Positions 13,620 through 20,501 of a stretch of DNA of 24,605 nt are shown here, one piece after another. Under the pieces are notes generated by a model that was not told the origin of the DNA, did not search any database, and saw only the letters and a list, made by a program, of their open reading frames with translations. This stretch comes from a virus. Both the position numbers and the translations under genes were made by a program. The first letter of the stretch is position 1. Each line of letters begins with the position of its first letter. The stretch spans positions 1 through 24,605 of IMG/VR virus record IMGVR_UViG_3300022413_000037; one strand, given 5' to 3'.

Positions 13620-16600
13620 TTAATTGATAACACCACCCCACGGCTGACTGCGCGTCCCCACATGATGGGCCGCATAAGAACAGACGTCAACTTGATCTGA
13701 CGTCTGTTCAGGCAATCCCGTCCACCCCATGAGTTCGCCTTCGAAGTCGGGGAGCCATTCGGACACGCCCGCTACGCTTTCAATATCTGGCAGGAAAAAC
13801 CGGCCCTCAGCGATCATTGACAGTAATCCTGACGCCACTGCACGCTCATGTTTTGCCGAGTCGGTCATTGTCTCCTTTATGCCTTTAATCTTTGTTGGTG
13901 CCAGCTTTATGCGTGTTTTGACAAGTTTCTTCAAGTCCGCCGCGAGCGGTTGGCCGTGGTGTGCGTTTTCGATCACTGTGACCGGAACCGCCCATTTTGT
14001 CAGGACCTTGGCAATTTGCGTCTTTAGGTCCGTGTATCCTACCCGCTCGCGCCATATGTGGCGCAAATGCAGGAACTTCAGCTTAGAGCAATAATCCCAG
14101 ATCGCACACACCGACCACGATGACGGCCTACCGCGTAGCTCTGCCGCTTTCTGTTTGCTGGTGCCCGCCGTGTCGATCGTCGCGAAACGTTTTAACATCG
14201 TCGGTGGCGTCGCTGTATCGCATAGATCGGCCTTTGTTTTTGTCATATTCACAATCGATTCGCCCCCGAGCAGCCTGAAGTACCTAAAGTCACCAGGATC
14301 GATAATCGCGCCCTCGATGACCGACCAATCGCCGTTCGCGAGCCTGGCCGCGAGCTGTGCCCCTAGCTTAGATTGCAAGCGCTCGATGTATTCGTCAATT
14401 TCGATTGACGGATTATCCGCAACTCGAGACGGCATAAACATAGCACCCGTAGGAGTCTCGAATACCAGGTCAGGCGGAGAAGGGTCCCGGGCGTTGAATC
14501 CCCTGAGTGCCTGGATTGCCTCCTCGGTGACGAACCGCCTCTTTACCCATATGCCTCCGATGGGATTGGCCGCTGACCTCATGCCGCAAGGGATCGGGTA
14601 GCCTTTCGTGCGACGCAAACGACTGAACATATAGGCATATTGCGACTCACTGAATCCCTCAACCTGGTCGACGCAATTTTGGCATACGGTGTAACCCGAT
14701 ACAATGAAGTGTGATGCCTCTTCAACAGTCAAATCCATCAGTTCCGCCTCACCCGCTCGGACCATTTCTCCGCAAGCCTGGTGGACGTCCTCGCAAAGAC
14801 GTAAAGGTCTGGTCGTGTAGGGGTGGAGCGGTTTATATCGGTCGAGGGTATGCGTTTGAGTATTGCCCTGATCATCCCGAAGCGTCAAAACGCGGTTGTG
14901 TTTCCAAGCACCGGCTTGTGATGGAATGCGTCCTTGGTCGGCTACTGAAAAGGGGCGAAGTGGTCCATCACAAAAACGGGGATCGTCTGGACAACCGGCC
15001 AAGCAATATTGAACTGCATACCCGGAGTTCCCATGGGAAAGCTCATGCGGATGAAGTTCGGAAACGTTTCCAGATTGAGCTAACTGAGTCCCAGGTCCGA
15101 AAAGCATTAAAGGAAAGGACCACGAAGCAAGCCGCTCAGCTGCTAGGTGTTCATCACCAGACTCTGCGTAATCGCTTCGATCATCTATTGTCGAAACGTC
15201 GAGGCACGAACGCTCCCCTAGCGCCTGACCTGGAGCGCCGCCTGCGCCAACTAGCCCACGATCCGATGGTGTCGTGGAGTGCTGCCTGTAGGGTTCTTGA
15301 TACATGTCCTCAGAGTATAAGCAACTGGCTGAAGGTGACCGGCATACGATGGACCGCTGCTCCGACGGGCAGACCCAGCCGAACGGCGTAAGCATCCGAT
15401 GGGAATCGCTACATAGCGCCGATCCGTAAGGTGTCGTAACGCGAACAACCGGTTTCCGGCCCATGTTCCATAGTCGCGTGACTGCTCGTGGTCCCTCAAG
15501 AGTCTGCACGTAATCACCGACCCGTATCTGATGAATCGCGAGCCATGACCCATCCGCCATCAGTACCGGTGTTGTCCTCTCAACACAAATCCGATGAAAT
15601 TCTGTCCCATCGTAGTTGTGCTTGTCGTTCTCGTGCTGCATCGATCCGAAGCGGATCATTGCGCCGTTCGGGAACGTCCAGACCTTTTTACTGTCGTTGA
15701 ATATGCCGTCCCTGACCTTGAAAAAGCGATACGATCGCTCTACGGGTGTCGTTGGTGATCCTTGTAGCTGTGGCATCGTACGGCGCAAGAACAGCCCGCT
15801 GAACCCAGGATACTGGATGCCCTCTTCAAGCCAGCGAATGAGCACTTCGGTGTTGTGGGTGACTATGAAATCCCTGGTGACATAAAGACCTCGTGGTCCG
15901 GAAACCTTAATGCACACTGATTCCTGCGGCTCAACTTCAGTTATTGAAACAACCTCCCTGCTCAGCTCTGCGCCGCCATTCCACGAATCTGTGCACCTTT
16001 CGATCTTTTTTGTACACCGAAACATCGCAGAATTTCGCCTGAGCCAGATTCGAACTTGATACGATGGACGGCCATCCTTTTTGTCGCCCTTATACGTGAA
16101 TCTTGTTTGCCGATCTCGCAACCTAGCCTTACCGCCAAGTGACCTAGCGAGTGCCTGAACGCCCTCGGATAGCTGTCGGCTTGTGCTTATGAAGTAACAA
16201 CGACCGCGTTCATCAGCGGTTCCGCCGCTGTCCATGAGTCCTTGGAGGAAATGAAGCCGGTATTCGACTGACGAAGTGAATACGTAGGAAGGGATGAATT
16301 TCTCCCACGACCTACATTTCGTCAGTCCATGGTTTTTCAGCCACGCTCGAACTAACTTTCCGCATTTGCCGGTCGCTCGGTATGTTTTCGGAAGGCCGTC
16401 TTTGTGCAATTCAGCGTGCGGACTGAAGCCAGCCGCAATGAGTTCCGCCCTCACGTCATTATCGCAAGCCGTCACTGTCGCACCACGTAAATGCCCGTCA
16501 CCAATTAATATCCCTGCGATATAAGGCGAGACTAAACCCTTACCCGTGCGACCATTAGCGGTGAACGAGATTGGTTCAGAAAGTGGTATCCTCGGTGGAG

Positions 16601-17177
16601 TTCCACGTTCAAGGAAGGATCGCATCTCGTCCGTGGTGCCAACCCGCAAAGTGTCCCACCGAGTCGTCGGAGTCTCGGCACCAAGATGCTGCGTTGCAAA
16701 CTGACGTTGCTTGCTATGTTTAGTTCCTGGGCGCTTGCGACCTACGACGCGATACGCCCACAAATGCTCCGCCCCAACAAAGGTGGATGCGCCGTCGTCG
16801 CATGTGACTTTCCAAATCCTTTGGACTCCCTGCGGAAATACACCGATAACCCGTTGACTGCCTCCGGTCGTCGGGTCAGTAACGGAATCACCAACTCTTA
16901 GTGACCCAATTGCCCCCCACCCCTTTGGTGTGAGCACAGGCTCCGATAGTGGCATCAACTTTCCGCCCCCGAGCGCGCCGCCGAACATCGCCTCTTCACA
17001 GGTCAGGTCAAGGAACTCCTGTTGGCGACGGTGCGGCGGGTCAATTCGATGCTTGGTCACCAAGCGGCTGGTCAGCTGTCGCGTCGATTCCGCGTCGGGC
17101 GAGCTGGTCATCAATTGCCGCAAGGACAGCAGCGAACTCGGGGTCATCGCTGCCAGTATGCTGGTGTCGATGTCCAT
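13620..17177 (-). CDS. terL: Large terminase subunit precursor with two inteins
   Basis: The reading frame has 1185 codons; removing two inteins (residues 74-442 and 531-834) leaves 512 residues, a normal terminase size. Large terminase is the ATPase-nuclease that cuts concatemeric phage DNA and pumps it into the prohead through the portal. Walker A is GGALGGGK (66-73) joined to T443 after splicing. The Walker B region is EFHRI (526-530) joined to CVDQVEGFSESQ (835-846). The RNase H-like nuclease shows D1002 (TIDTAG), E1070 (VIEN) and D1164 (DQVDVCSY). The start at 17177 overlaps the upstream gene by 137 bases and has GGAG 10 bases before; starts at 17147 and 17111 are possible. Because both ATPase motifs are interrupted, the enzyme should be inactive until both inteins splice. 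Confidence 0.93.
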   Translation of the reverse strand: MDIDTSILAAMTPSSLLSLRQLMTSSPDAESTRQLTSRLVTKHRIDPPHRRQQEFLDLTCEEAMFGGALGGGKLMPLSEPVLTPKGWGAIGSLRVGDSVTDPTTGGSQRVIGVFPQGVQRIWKVTCDDGASTFVGAEHLWAYRVVGRKRPGTKHSKQRQFATQHLGAETPTTRWDTLRVGTTDEMRSFLERGTPPRIPLSEPISFTANGRTGKGLVSPYIAGILIGDGHLRGATVTACDNDVRAELIAAGFSPHAELHKDGLPKTYRATGKCGKLVRAWLKNHGLTKCRSWEKFIPSYVFTSSVEYRLHFLQGLMDSGGTADERGRCYFISTSRQLSEGVQALARSLGGKARLRDRQTRFTYKGDKKDGRPSYQVRIWLRRNSAMFRCTKKIERCTDSWNGGAELSREVVSITEVEPQESVCIKVSGPRGLYVTRDFIVTHNTEVLIRWLEEGIQYPGFSGLFLRRTMPQLQGSPTTPVERSYRFFKVRDGIFNDSKKVWTFPNGAMIRFGSMQHENDKHNYDGTEFHRICVERTTPVLMADGSWLAIHQIRVGDYVQTLEGPRAVTRLWNMGRKPVVRVTTPYGSALCSDSHRMLTPFGWVCPSEQRSIVCRSPSASCLYSEDMYQEPYRQHSTTPSDRGLVGAGGAPGQALGERSCLDVSTIDDRSDYAESGDEHLAAERLASWSFPLMLFGPGTQLAQSGNVSELHPHELSHGNSGYAVQYCLAGCPDDPRFCDGPLRPFSVADQGRIPSQAGAWKHNRVLTLRDDQGNTQTHTLDRYKPLHPYTTRPLRLCEDVHQACGEMVRAGEAELMDLTVEEASHFIVSGYTVCQNCVDQVEGFSESQYAYMFSRLRRTKGYPIPCGMRSAANPIGGIWVKRRFVTEEAIQALRGFNARDPSPPDLVFETPTGAMFMPSRVADNPSIEIDEYIERLQSKLGAQLAARLANGDWSVIEGAIIDPGDFRYFRLLGGESIVNMTKTKADLCDTATPPTMLKRFATIDTAGTSKQKAAELRGRPSSWSVCAIWDYCSKLKFLHLRHIWRERVGYTDLKTQIAKVLTKWAVPVTVIENAHHGQPLAADLKKLVKTRIKLAPTKIKGIKETMTDSAKHERAVASGLLSMIAEGRFFLPDIESVAGVSEWLPDFEGELMGWTGLPEQTSDQVDVCSYAAHHVGTRSQPWGGVIN
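14676..15587 (-). mobile_element. Intein 2 of TerL: class 1, 304 residues, no nuclease in its own frame
   Basis: This corresponds to residues 531-834 of the precursor. Block A is CVERTTPVLMADGSWLAIHQ and the following IRVGDYVQTL, with Cys1. Block B is GSALCSDSHRMLT with the key His at intein residue 63. Block F/G is DLTVEEASHFIVSGYTVCQN, ending in Asn304, with Cys at +1; the penultimate residue is Gln instead of the usual His, a known but less common variant. The stretch from ~67 to ~280 has no LAGLIDADG or other nuclease motif in this frame and low-complexity, shadow-like sequence. That same stretch is occupied on the other strand by an HNH endonuclease gene. The frame stays open throughout, as terminase synthesis requires. 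Insertion is in the Walker B region, between Ile530 and Cys835. Confidence 0.88.
14711..15391 (+). CDS. HNH homing endonuclease encoded antisense inside intein 2
   Basis: The gene has 226 codons (GTG at 14711 or ATG at 14714), on the opposite strand to terL. Residues 22-31 contain a GGRPRK AT-hook-like core. Residues ~35-62 carry a CRGG...GRGY...CPDHPEA lead-in. Residues 64-112 are a clear HNH_3-type domain: KHRLVMECVLGR, GEVVHHKNGDRLDN (His86-His87), RPSNIEL and HGKAH. Residues ~124-160 (SQVRKAL...QAAQLLGVHHQTLRNRF) and ~185-212 (SAACRVLDTCPQSISNWLK) look like two helix-turn-helix units for site recognition. It ends opposite intein residue 66, just past block B, and begins opposite block F, so it fills the usual endonuclease slot of the intein but in reverse. 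Expected role: cutting intein-less terL alleles to drive homing. A weak GAAG is the only ribosome site seen. Confidence 0.88.
   Translation: MMPLQQSNPSVPPHPLGPFLRKPGGRPRKDVKVWSCRGGAVYIGRGYAFEYCPDHPEASKRGCVSKHRLVMECVLGRLLKRGEVVHHKNGDRLDNRPSNIELHTRSSHGKAHADEVRKRFQIELTESQVRKALKERTTKQAAQLLGVHHQTLRNRFDHLLSKRRGTNAPLAPDLERRLRQLAHDPMVSWSAACRVLDTCPQSISNWLKVTGIRWTAAPTGRPSRTA
15852..16958 (-). mobile_element. Intein 1 of TerL: class 3 (WCT), 369 residues, with LAGLIDADG domain
   Basis: This corresponds to residues 74-442 of the precursor, inserted between Lys73 and Thr443 of the P-loop. The first residue is Leu, not Cys or Ser. Block B is GAEHLW (His at intein 65, Trp at 67), block F has Cys349 in QESVCIKVSG, and block G is DFIVTHN with Thr367 before His-Asn. 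Trp, Cys and Thr in these places are the WCT signature of class 3 inteins, where the block F Cys starts splicing. Residues ~145-305 hold a dodecapeptide endonuclease: motif one YIAGILIGDG has its Asp154. Motif two FLQGLMDSGG has Gly245 where the metal-binding Asp is expected, so cleavage activity is probably lost or altered. The +1 residue is Thr. Confidence 0.88.
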
Positions 17178-17571
17178 GCACGTGTAGCTCCGGAGTCGCC
17201 TGGGTTACGACGAAATGCTCGTCACTTTGGTTCTGCGATTCCATCCTGATTAGGTTGCTGACGGCCTGTTGAGCGCGTTCGCCGCCCATGTCATTGATGA
17301 CTGCCAATAACGCCCGTTCTTTGGCGTTTAGGCCGTCCTTCTTCGACCTCTCCTGAAGGGCCTTGACTGTGATGTCGGTGTCCCATCGCTGACCGTCCTG
17401 TCCTATCCAGCCTTGTTTGATGGCTTGCGCGATGAGCGGTTGAGAGCTCACTGAATCATCGACTAGGGCTGTCTTCGGTCGATGCGACTTAGGCACCTTC
17501 TTTTTCTTCTTGTAGCCGTCCTTGTCGGTGTATCGGCCCTGCTTCTCGTGCTGGCGTTTGCGCTTGGTCAT
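17041..17571 (-). CDS. Basic protein in the small-terminase position, unknown
   Basis: This 176-residue protein's ATG overlaps the methyltransferase stop (ATGA). Residues 1-32 are very Lys/Arg/His-rich (MTKRKRQHEKQGR, then YKKKKKVPKSHR), fit for DNA contact. About 45-110 are helical (IAQAIKQGWIG, ALQERSKKDGLNAKERALLAVIND). About 125-140 are His-rich (ELHVHGHRHQHTG), and the end (~146-160) is helical. It overlaps the terL start by 137 bases in another frame, which is long even for phages; either both frames are used or terL starts later. Position right before terL and the basic helical character suggest a small terminase subunit or packaging accessory, but I see no diagnostic motif. Confidence 0.6.
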   Translation of the reverse strand: MTKRKRQHEKQGRYTDKDGYKKKKKVPKSHRPKTALVDDSVSSQPLIAQAIKQGWIGQDGQRWDTDITVKALQERSKKDGLNAKERALLAVINDMGGERAQQAVSNLIRMESQNQSDEHFVVTQATPELHVHGHRHQHTGSDDPEFAAVLAAIDDQLARRGIDATADQPLGDQASN

Positions 17572-18845
17572 TTCGCTAGTGTTGCTTGACAGCCAATCGC
17601 CTTCATGCGTTCCAGGGCGACGGCGACGTACTTGGGCTCGATCTCAATTCCGTAGCAACGGCGGCCAAGCTGCTCGGCGGCTAGGAATTGCGGTCCACTT
17701 CCAGCGAACGGCTCATAGGCTATTTCGCCTGGCTTCAAGTGCTTGACGATGGGTATGCGAAACAGCTCGACCGGCTTGGGGGTCGAGTGATTCATTTCCT
17801 TACGTTCTGCGTTAGAGACCGAGTCGATTTCCCAGACGGTCGTTTGCGTCCGCTCACCGTTTCCCTCTCCGTAGTCCGGTGGTTGGTTTCCCTCGACCCA
17901 TCCCATGAAACATAACTCGTGCTTCCAATGGTATTGACCGCGACCGAAGACCAAGGCGGGTTTAACCCAAATGATCTGGCGGTGAAGAATCACCCCAGCA
18001 GCAGCAGCAGCAGCAGCAGAAAAATAACCCTGAGTTAGCATCGCGTGCCACATATACCACGCTGCATTCTTTTTGATCGCGTGTGAGACGGCAACCTTCC
18101 AGCACGATTCCAGGAACGGCTGAATAGCTCCCCCGGTTTTATCGTCTCCAGATACCTTGTCGGCGATTGGACCATGATCAGGATGTACGGATGCGTTGTC
18201 GTATCCGATCCCGTATGGTGGATCGGTGTTCATCAATCCCGCTCGTTCAACACCCATCAACAGGCGGACGTTGTCTTCTTGTGTCGCATCTCCACACAAG
18301 AGCCGATGCGTCAGCCCACTCGGCCCGGCAATCTCCCACAACTGCCCTTTCTTGACCTTCCATTTCTTGCGGAGCTGCTCGGCCTTGTCGATCTCCGCTG
18401 GTGGGTCATCTAGCTCGCCGTTAGCTGACTCGTTCAGGTCGATGCCGTTATCCTCAGCCAGCGTCGCCAGCATCTCACTGGTGCCGTCGTCTGTAAAGCT
18501 TACACCAGACAGTAGGGATGCAAGTTTCTCCGCGTCCGCGTTCGCCATTGCGGTCAATGGATCGAGGGTCGCTAGGAGTTCGTCGGCTTCCTTGGCGGTG
18601 ACGTTCAGCACAAGCACCGGCCACTTAATGTCCGGGTTTTCCTCGACCCTCATGTGGCCATCGATCAGTTCCAGACCTTTTCGCGTCCGCCGCGCGATGA
18701 GTGCGTCAGCGATGCCGATCTGAGACAGTACGCCCGATAGCGCTTCCCTTTGTTCCTGCGGATGGATGCGCCAATTTTGGTCATTTTTGATCAGTTCGCT
18801 GCCTTTAACCCGAACCAGTTCCTTAATGCGGTCTTTTATCTGCAT
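17568..18845 (-). CDS. ParB-like / N4-N6 DNA methyltransferase fusion
   Basis: This protein has 425 residues. Residues ~10-95 form a ParB/sulfiredoxin-type domain with IDGHMR at 61-66, the usual nucleotide-binding loop region. Residues ~165-415 are an amino-methyltransferase of the beta order: DPPYG (208-212, catalytic motif IV) before EPFAGSG (378-384, AdoMet motif I), with HSTPKP at 353-358. It should methylate adenine N6 or cytosine N4, probably protecting phage DNA from host restriction; a matching restriction enzyme is not seen, so it acts as an orphan. Ala277-283 are encoded by seven GCT codons in a row. It starts one base after the stop of the upstream gene and overlaps the next gene by ATGA, close to the packaging genes. 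Confidence 0.88.
   Translation of the reverse strand: MQIKDRIKELVRVKGSELIKNDQNWRIHPQEQREALSGVLSQIGIADALIARRTRKGLELIDGHMRVEENPDIKWPVLVLNVTAKEADELLATLDPLTAMANADAEKLASLLSGVSFTDDGTSEMLATLAEDNGIDLNESANGELDDPPAEIDKAEQLRKKWKVKKGQLWEIAGPSGLTHRLLCGDATQEDNVRLLMGVERAGLMNTDPPYGIGYDNASVHPDHGPIADKVSGDDKTGGAIQPFLESCWKVAVSHAIKKNAAWYMWHAMLTQGYFSAAAAAAAGVILHRQIIWVKPALVFGRGQYHWKHELCFMGWVEGNQPPDYGEGNGERTQTTVWEIDSVSNAERKEMNHSTPKPVELFRIPIVKHLKPGEIAYEPFAGSGPQFLAAEQLGRRCYGIEIEPKYVAVALERMKAIGCQATLAK
17997..18017 (-). repeat. (GCT)7 trinucleotide repeat inside the methyltransferase gene
   Basis: Seven perfect tandem GCT codons (AGC on the plus strand) encode Ala277-283 of the methyltransferase, just before the strand GVILHRQIIWVK. 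Uniform codon use makes the tract slippage-prone. Changes would keep the frame and alter the number of Ala residues. Confidence 0.9.
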
Positions 18846-20471
18846 TTACGGCTCGATTGTGATATTCAATGGGGCGCCGGGGAACACGCTGCGGCGCACG
18901 TTGACGCCATCTTCAGTGTAGGGCTTTACTTCTGGCCCGCTGCCTTTGATGCTTATATTGGCTGATCCCCTCCATGCGCTCTCGGTCCAGACGTCGTAGG
19001 GATATTGCCGTATGCTCACCTCGTCGTAATTCGCAAACGACGCCAATATACCTTCCAGTCTTTCGCTGGCTTCCGGATATGCAAGGCCGAGTGATTCGAG
19101 TTTGCTTGTAGCAGTCGCCGCGAAGTCAGCCAGGATGATTCCCCCGTCCTCGATTTGGAAGGTGTTGTCGGTCAAGGGATTGCTCATGTGAGCGCCAATG
19201 TTGTAACCGTCGATGCCAGCCAAGGACAGGTTTATATGATTACTGCGCAAAATGTTGTCGTTGATCACGTCGAGGTTGTATCGCGGCTCGCCAGTTTCTT
19301 TGTTCCAGTTGCCTTGCGACTCTAAGGTGATCGCCTTTCCATAATGCCTGCCGATTAGCAGTTCGCCATCCAAGACCGCTTGGAATGTGTTGTCAATAAA
19401 CGTGCTGCTAAACCCAACGTCATTGGACAGGTAAAGCCCGGTGCCGCCAGTATAGGGTGGTCCGCCTACGGCCAGGCAGACATTACTCGATACTTGGTTG
19501 TTCATAGCATCGTACCTCACCCGAATACAGTTGGCATTCAATGCGCCACCGAATTCCGCATTCGGTTTCTCGCGAGCGAAGATTACGTTGTCACGTACGA
19601 GGTTCCCCCTGTCCGTGTCTTTGCCTGTGCCGCCATTGATCAACACCCCTCTACCGTTATTGGCGACTATCAGGTTGTTCTCGACGAGAACGTTGTCGAC
19701 GCGATATATGGCGACACCGTATCCGTTGGTTGCGATTGAATCTACCGAGATGAAGTTATCGCTAACGACTGACCCGGTTCTGGCCAGAACCCCAACTTGC
19801 CCGCCTATGATTGCACACTTCTGCATGTCCGTGCTGCCCCACTCGCAACGAACAACAGACGGCATCTGATGACGGTTATTAGTCTTCGTGACGTAAGACA
19901 GGCATAGGCAATTCCTAATGACCAGGCTCGACGATGTTCGTACGCAAGAAGCATCTACACCGTGACACACTAGGGTTGCGCCATCAATAGCCAGACCTTT
20001 CCCGACGTATAGGTTGACGGCATCCGTCGTCATTGACTCAATACGGCCAGGTCCCCGGATCACCGTATTGTCGGGCGTCGGACGTTTCCCATAGATGTCG
20101 CCGTCCCTCCACGCCGCGTAGTTCTTCACGCCCTCATTGTTAGCAGTGATTGAATGGCCGTTGAGCCTCAGTTCTATGTTCTTGTTGGCGATGAAGACCC
20201 GGTTAGTTAGGTCCCTGTCGAGCTCGTAGACTCCTGACTTCCGTAGAACGATATTTCCGAAGCTGTCAGGTTGTGGGATGCCTTCTTCGGGTGGAGGTGG
20301 AGGCGGCGGTTCTGGATCGGTTTCCGTCACTTCCGTGACGGTACCTTCGACCTGGGCCGGTAGCGTGATGCGGTACTTTTTACCCGTCTCGGAGTCTATG
20401 ACGGTAATTTCCGACGCAATTGCCAAACCTGCAACGAGCAATACCGCAACAGCCAAGATTCGTTTTATCAT
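18846..20471 (-). CDS. Exported parallel beta-helix protein
   Basis: This 541-residue protein has GGAG 5 bases before the ATG. Residues 1-20 are a Sec signal peptide (MIKRILAVAVLLVAGLAIAS). Residues ~21-50 form a small beta region, ~52-68 a Pro-rich linker (DPEPPPPPPPEEG), and ~75-440 a right-handed parallel beta-helix with repeating rungs (IELRLNGHSITA, VLVENNLIVANNGRGVLING, NLVRDNVIFA, NQVSSNVCLA). The pattern resembles pectate-lyase-like and NosD-type repeats, so sugar binding or cleavage is possible, but I could not locate catalytic residues. A signal peptide is unusual for a phage tail spike, which assembles in the cytoplasm; an exported host-altering factor is an alternative. It ends directly before the methyltransferase start. 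Confidence 0.75.
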   Translation of the reverse strand: MIKRILAVAVLLVAGLAIASEITVIDSETGKKYRITLPAQVEGTVTEVTETDPEPPPPPPPEEGIPQPDSFGNIVLRKSGVYELDRDLTNRVFIANKNIELRLNGHSITANNEGVKNYAAWRDGDIYGKRPTPDNTVIRGPGRIESMTTDAVNLYVGKGLAIDGATLVCHGVDASCVRTSSSLVIRNCLCLSYVTKTNNRHQMPSVVRCEWGSTDMQKCAIIGGQVGVLARTGSVVSDNFISVDSIATNGYGVAIYRVDNVLVENNLIVANNGRGVLINGGTGKDTDRGNLVRDNVIFAREKPNAEFGGALNANCIRVRYDAMNNQVSSNVCLAVGGPPYTGGTGLYLSNDVGFSSTFIDNTFQAVLDGELLIGRHYGKAITLESQGNWNKETGEPRYNLDVINDNILRSNHINLSLAGIDGYNIGAHMSNPLTDNTFQIEDGGIILADFAATATSKLESLGLAYPEASERLEGILASFANYDEVSIRQYPYDVWTESAWRGSANISIKGSGPEVKPYTEDGVNVRRSVFPGAPLNITIEP

Positions 20472-20501
20472 TGCATCTCCATATGTAGGACTGTGGTCCC
20501 G

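Noticed and set aside
15251-15553. Minus-strand frame of 100 codons inside intein 2, in another register
   Set aside because: Arg/Ser-rich product with no motif; the continuous terminase frame explains this strand.
18196-18723. Plus-strand frame of 175 codons opposite the methyltransferase gene
   Set aside because: Ser-rich shadow product without any recognisable domain, unlike the HNH gene opposite intein 2.
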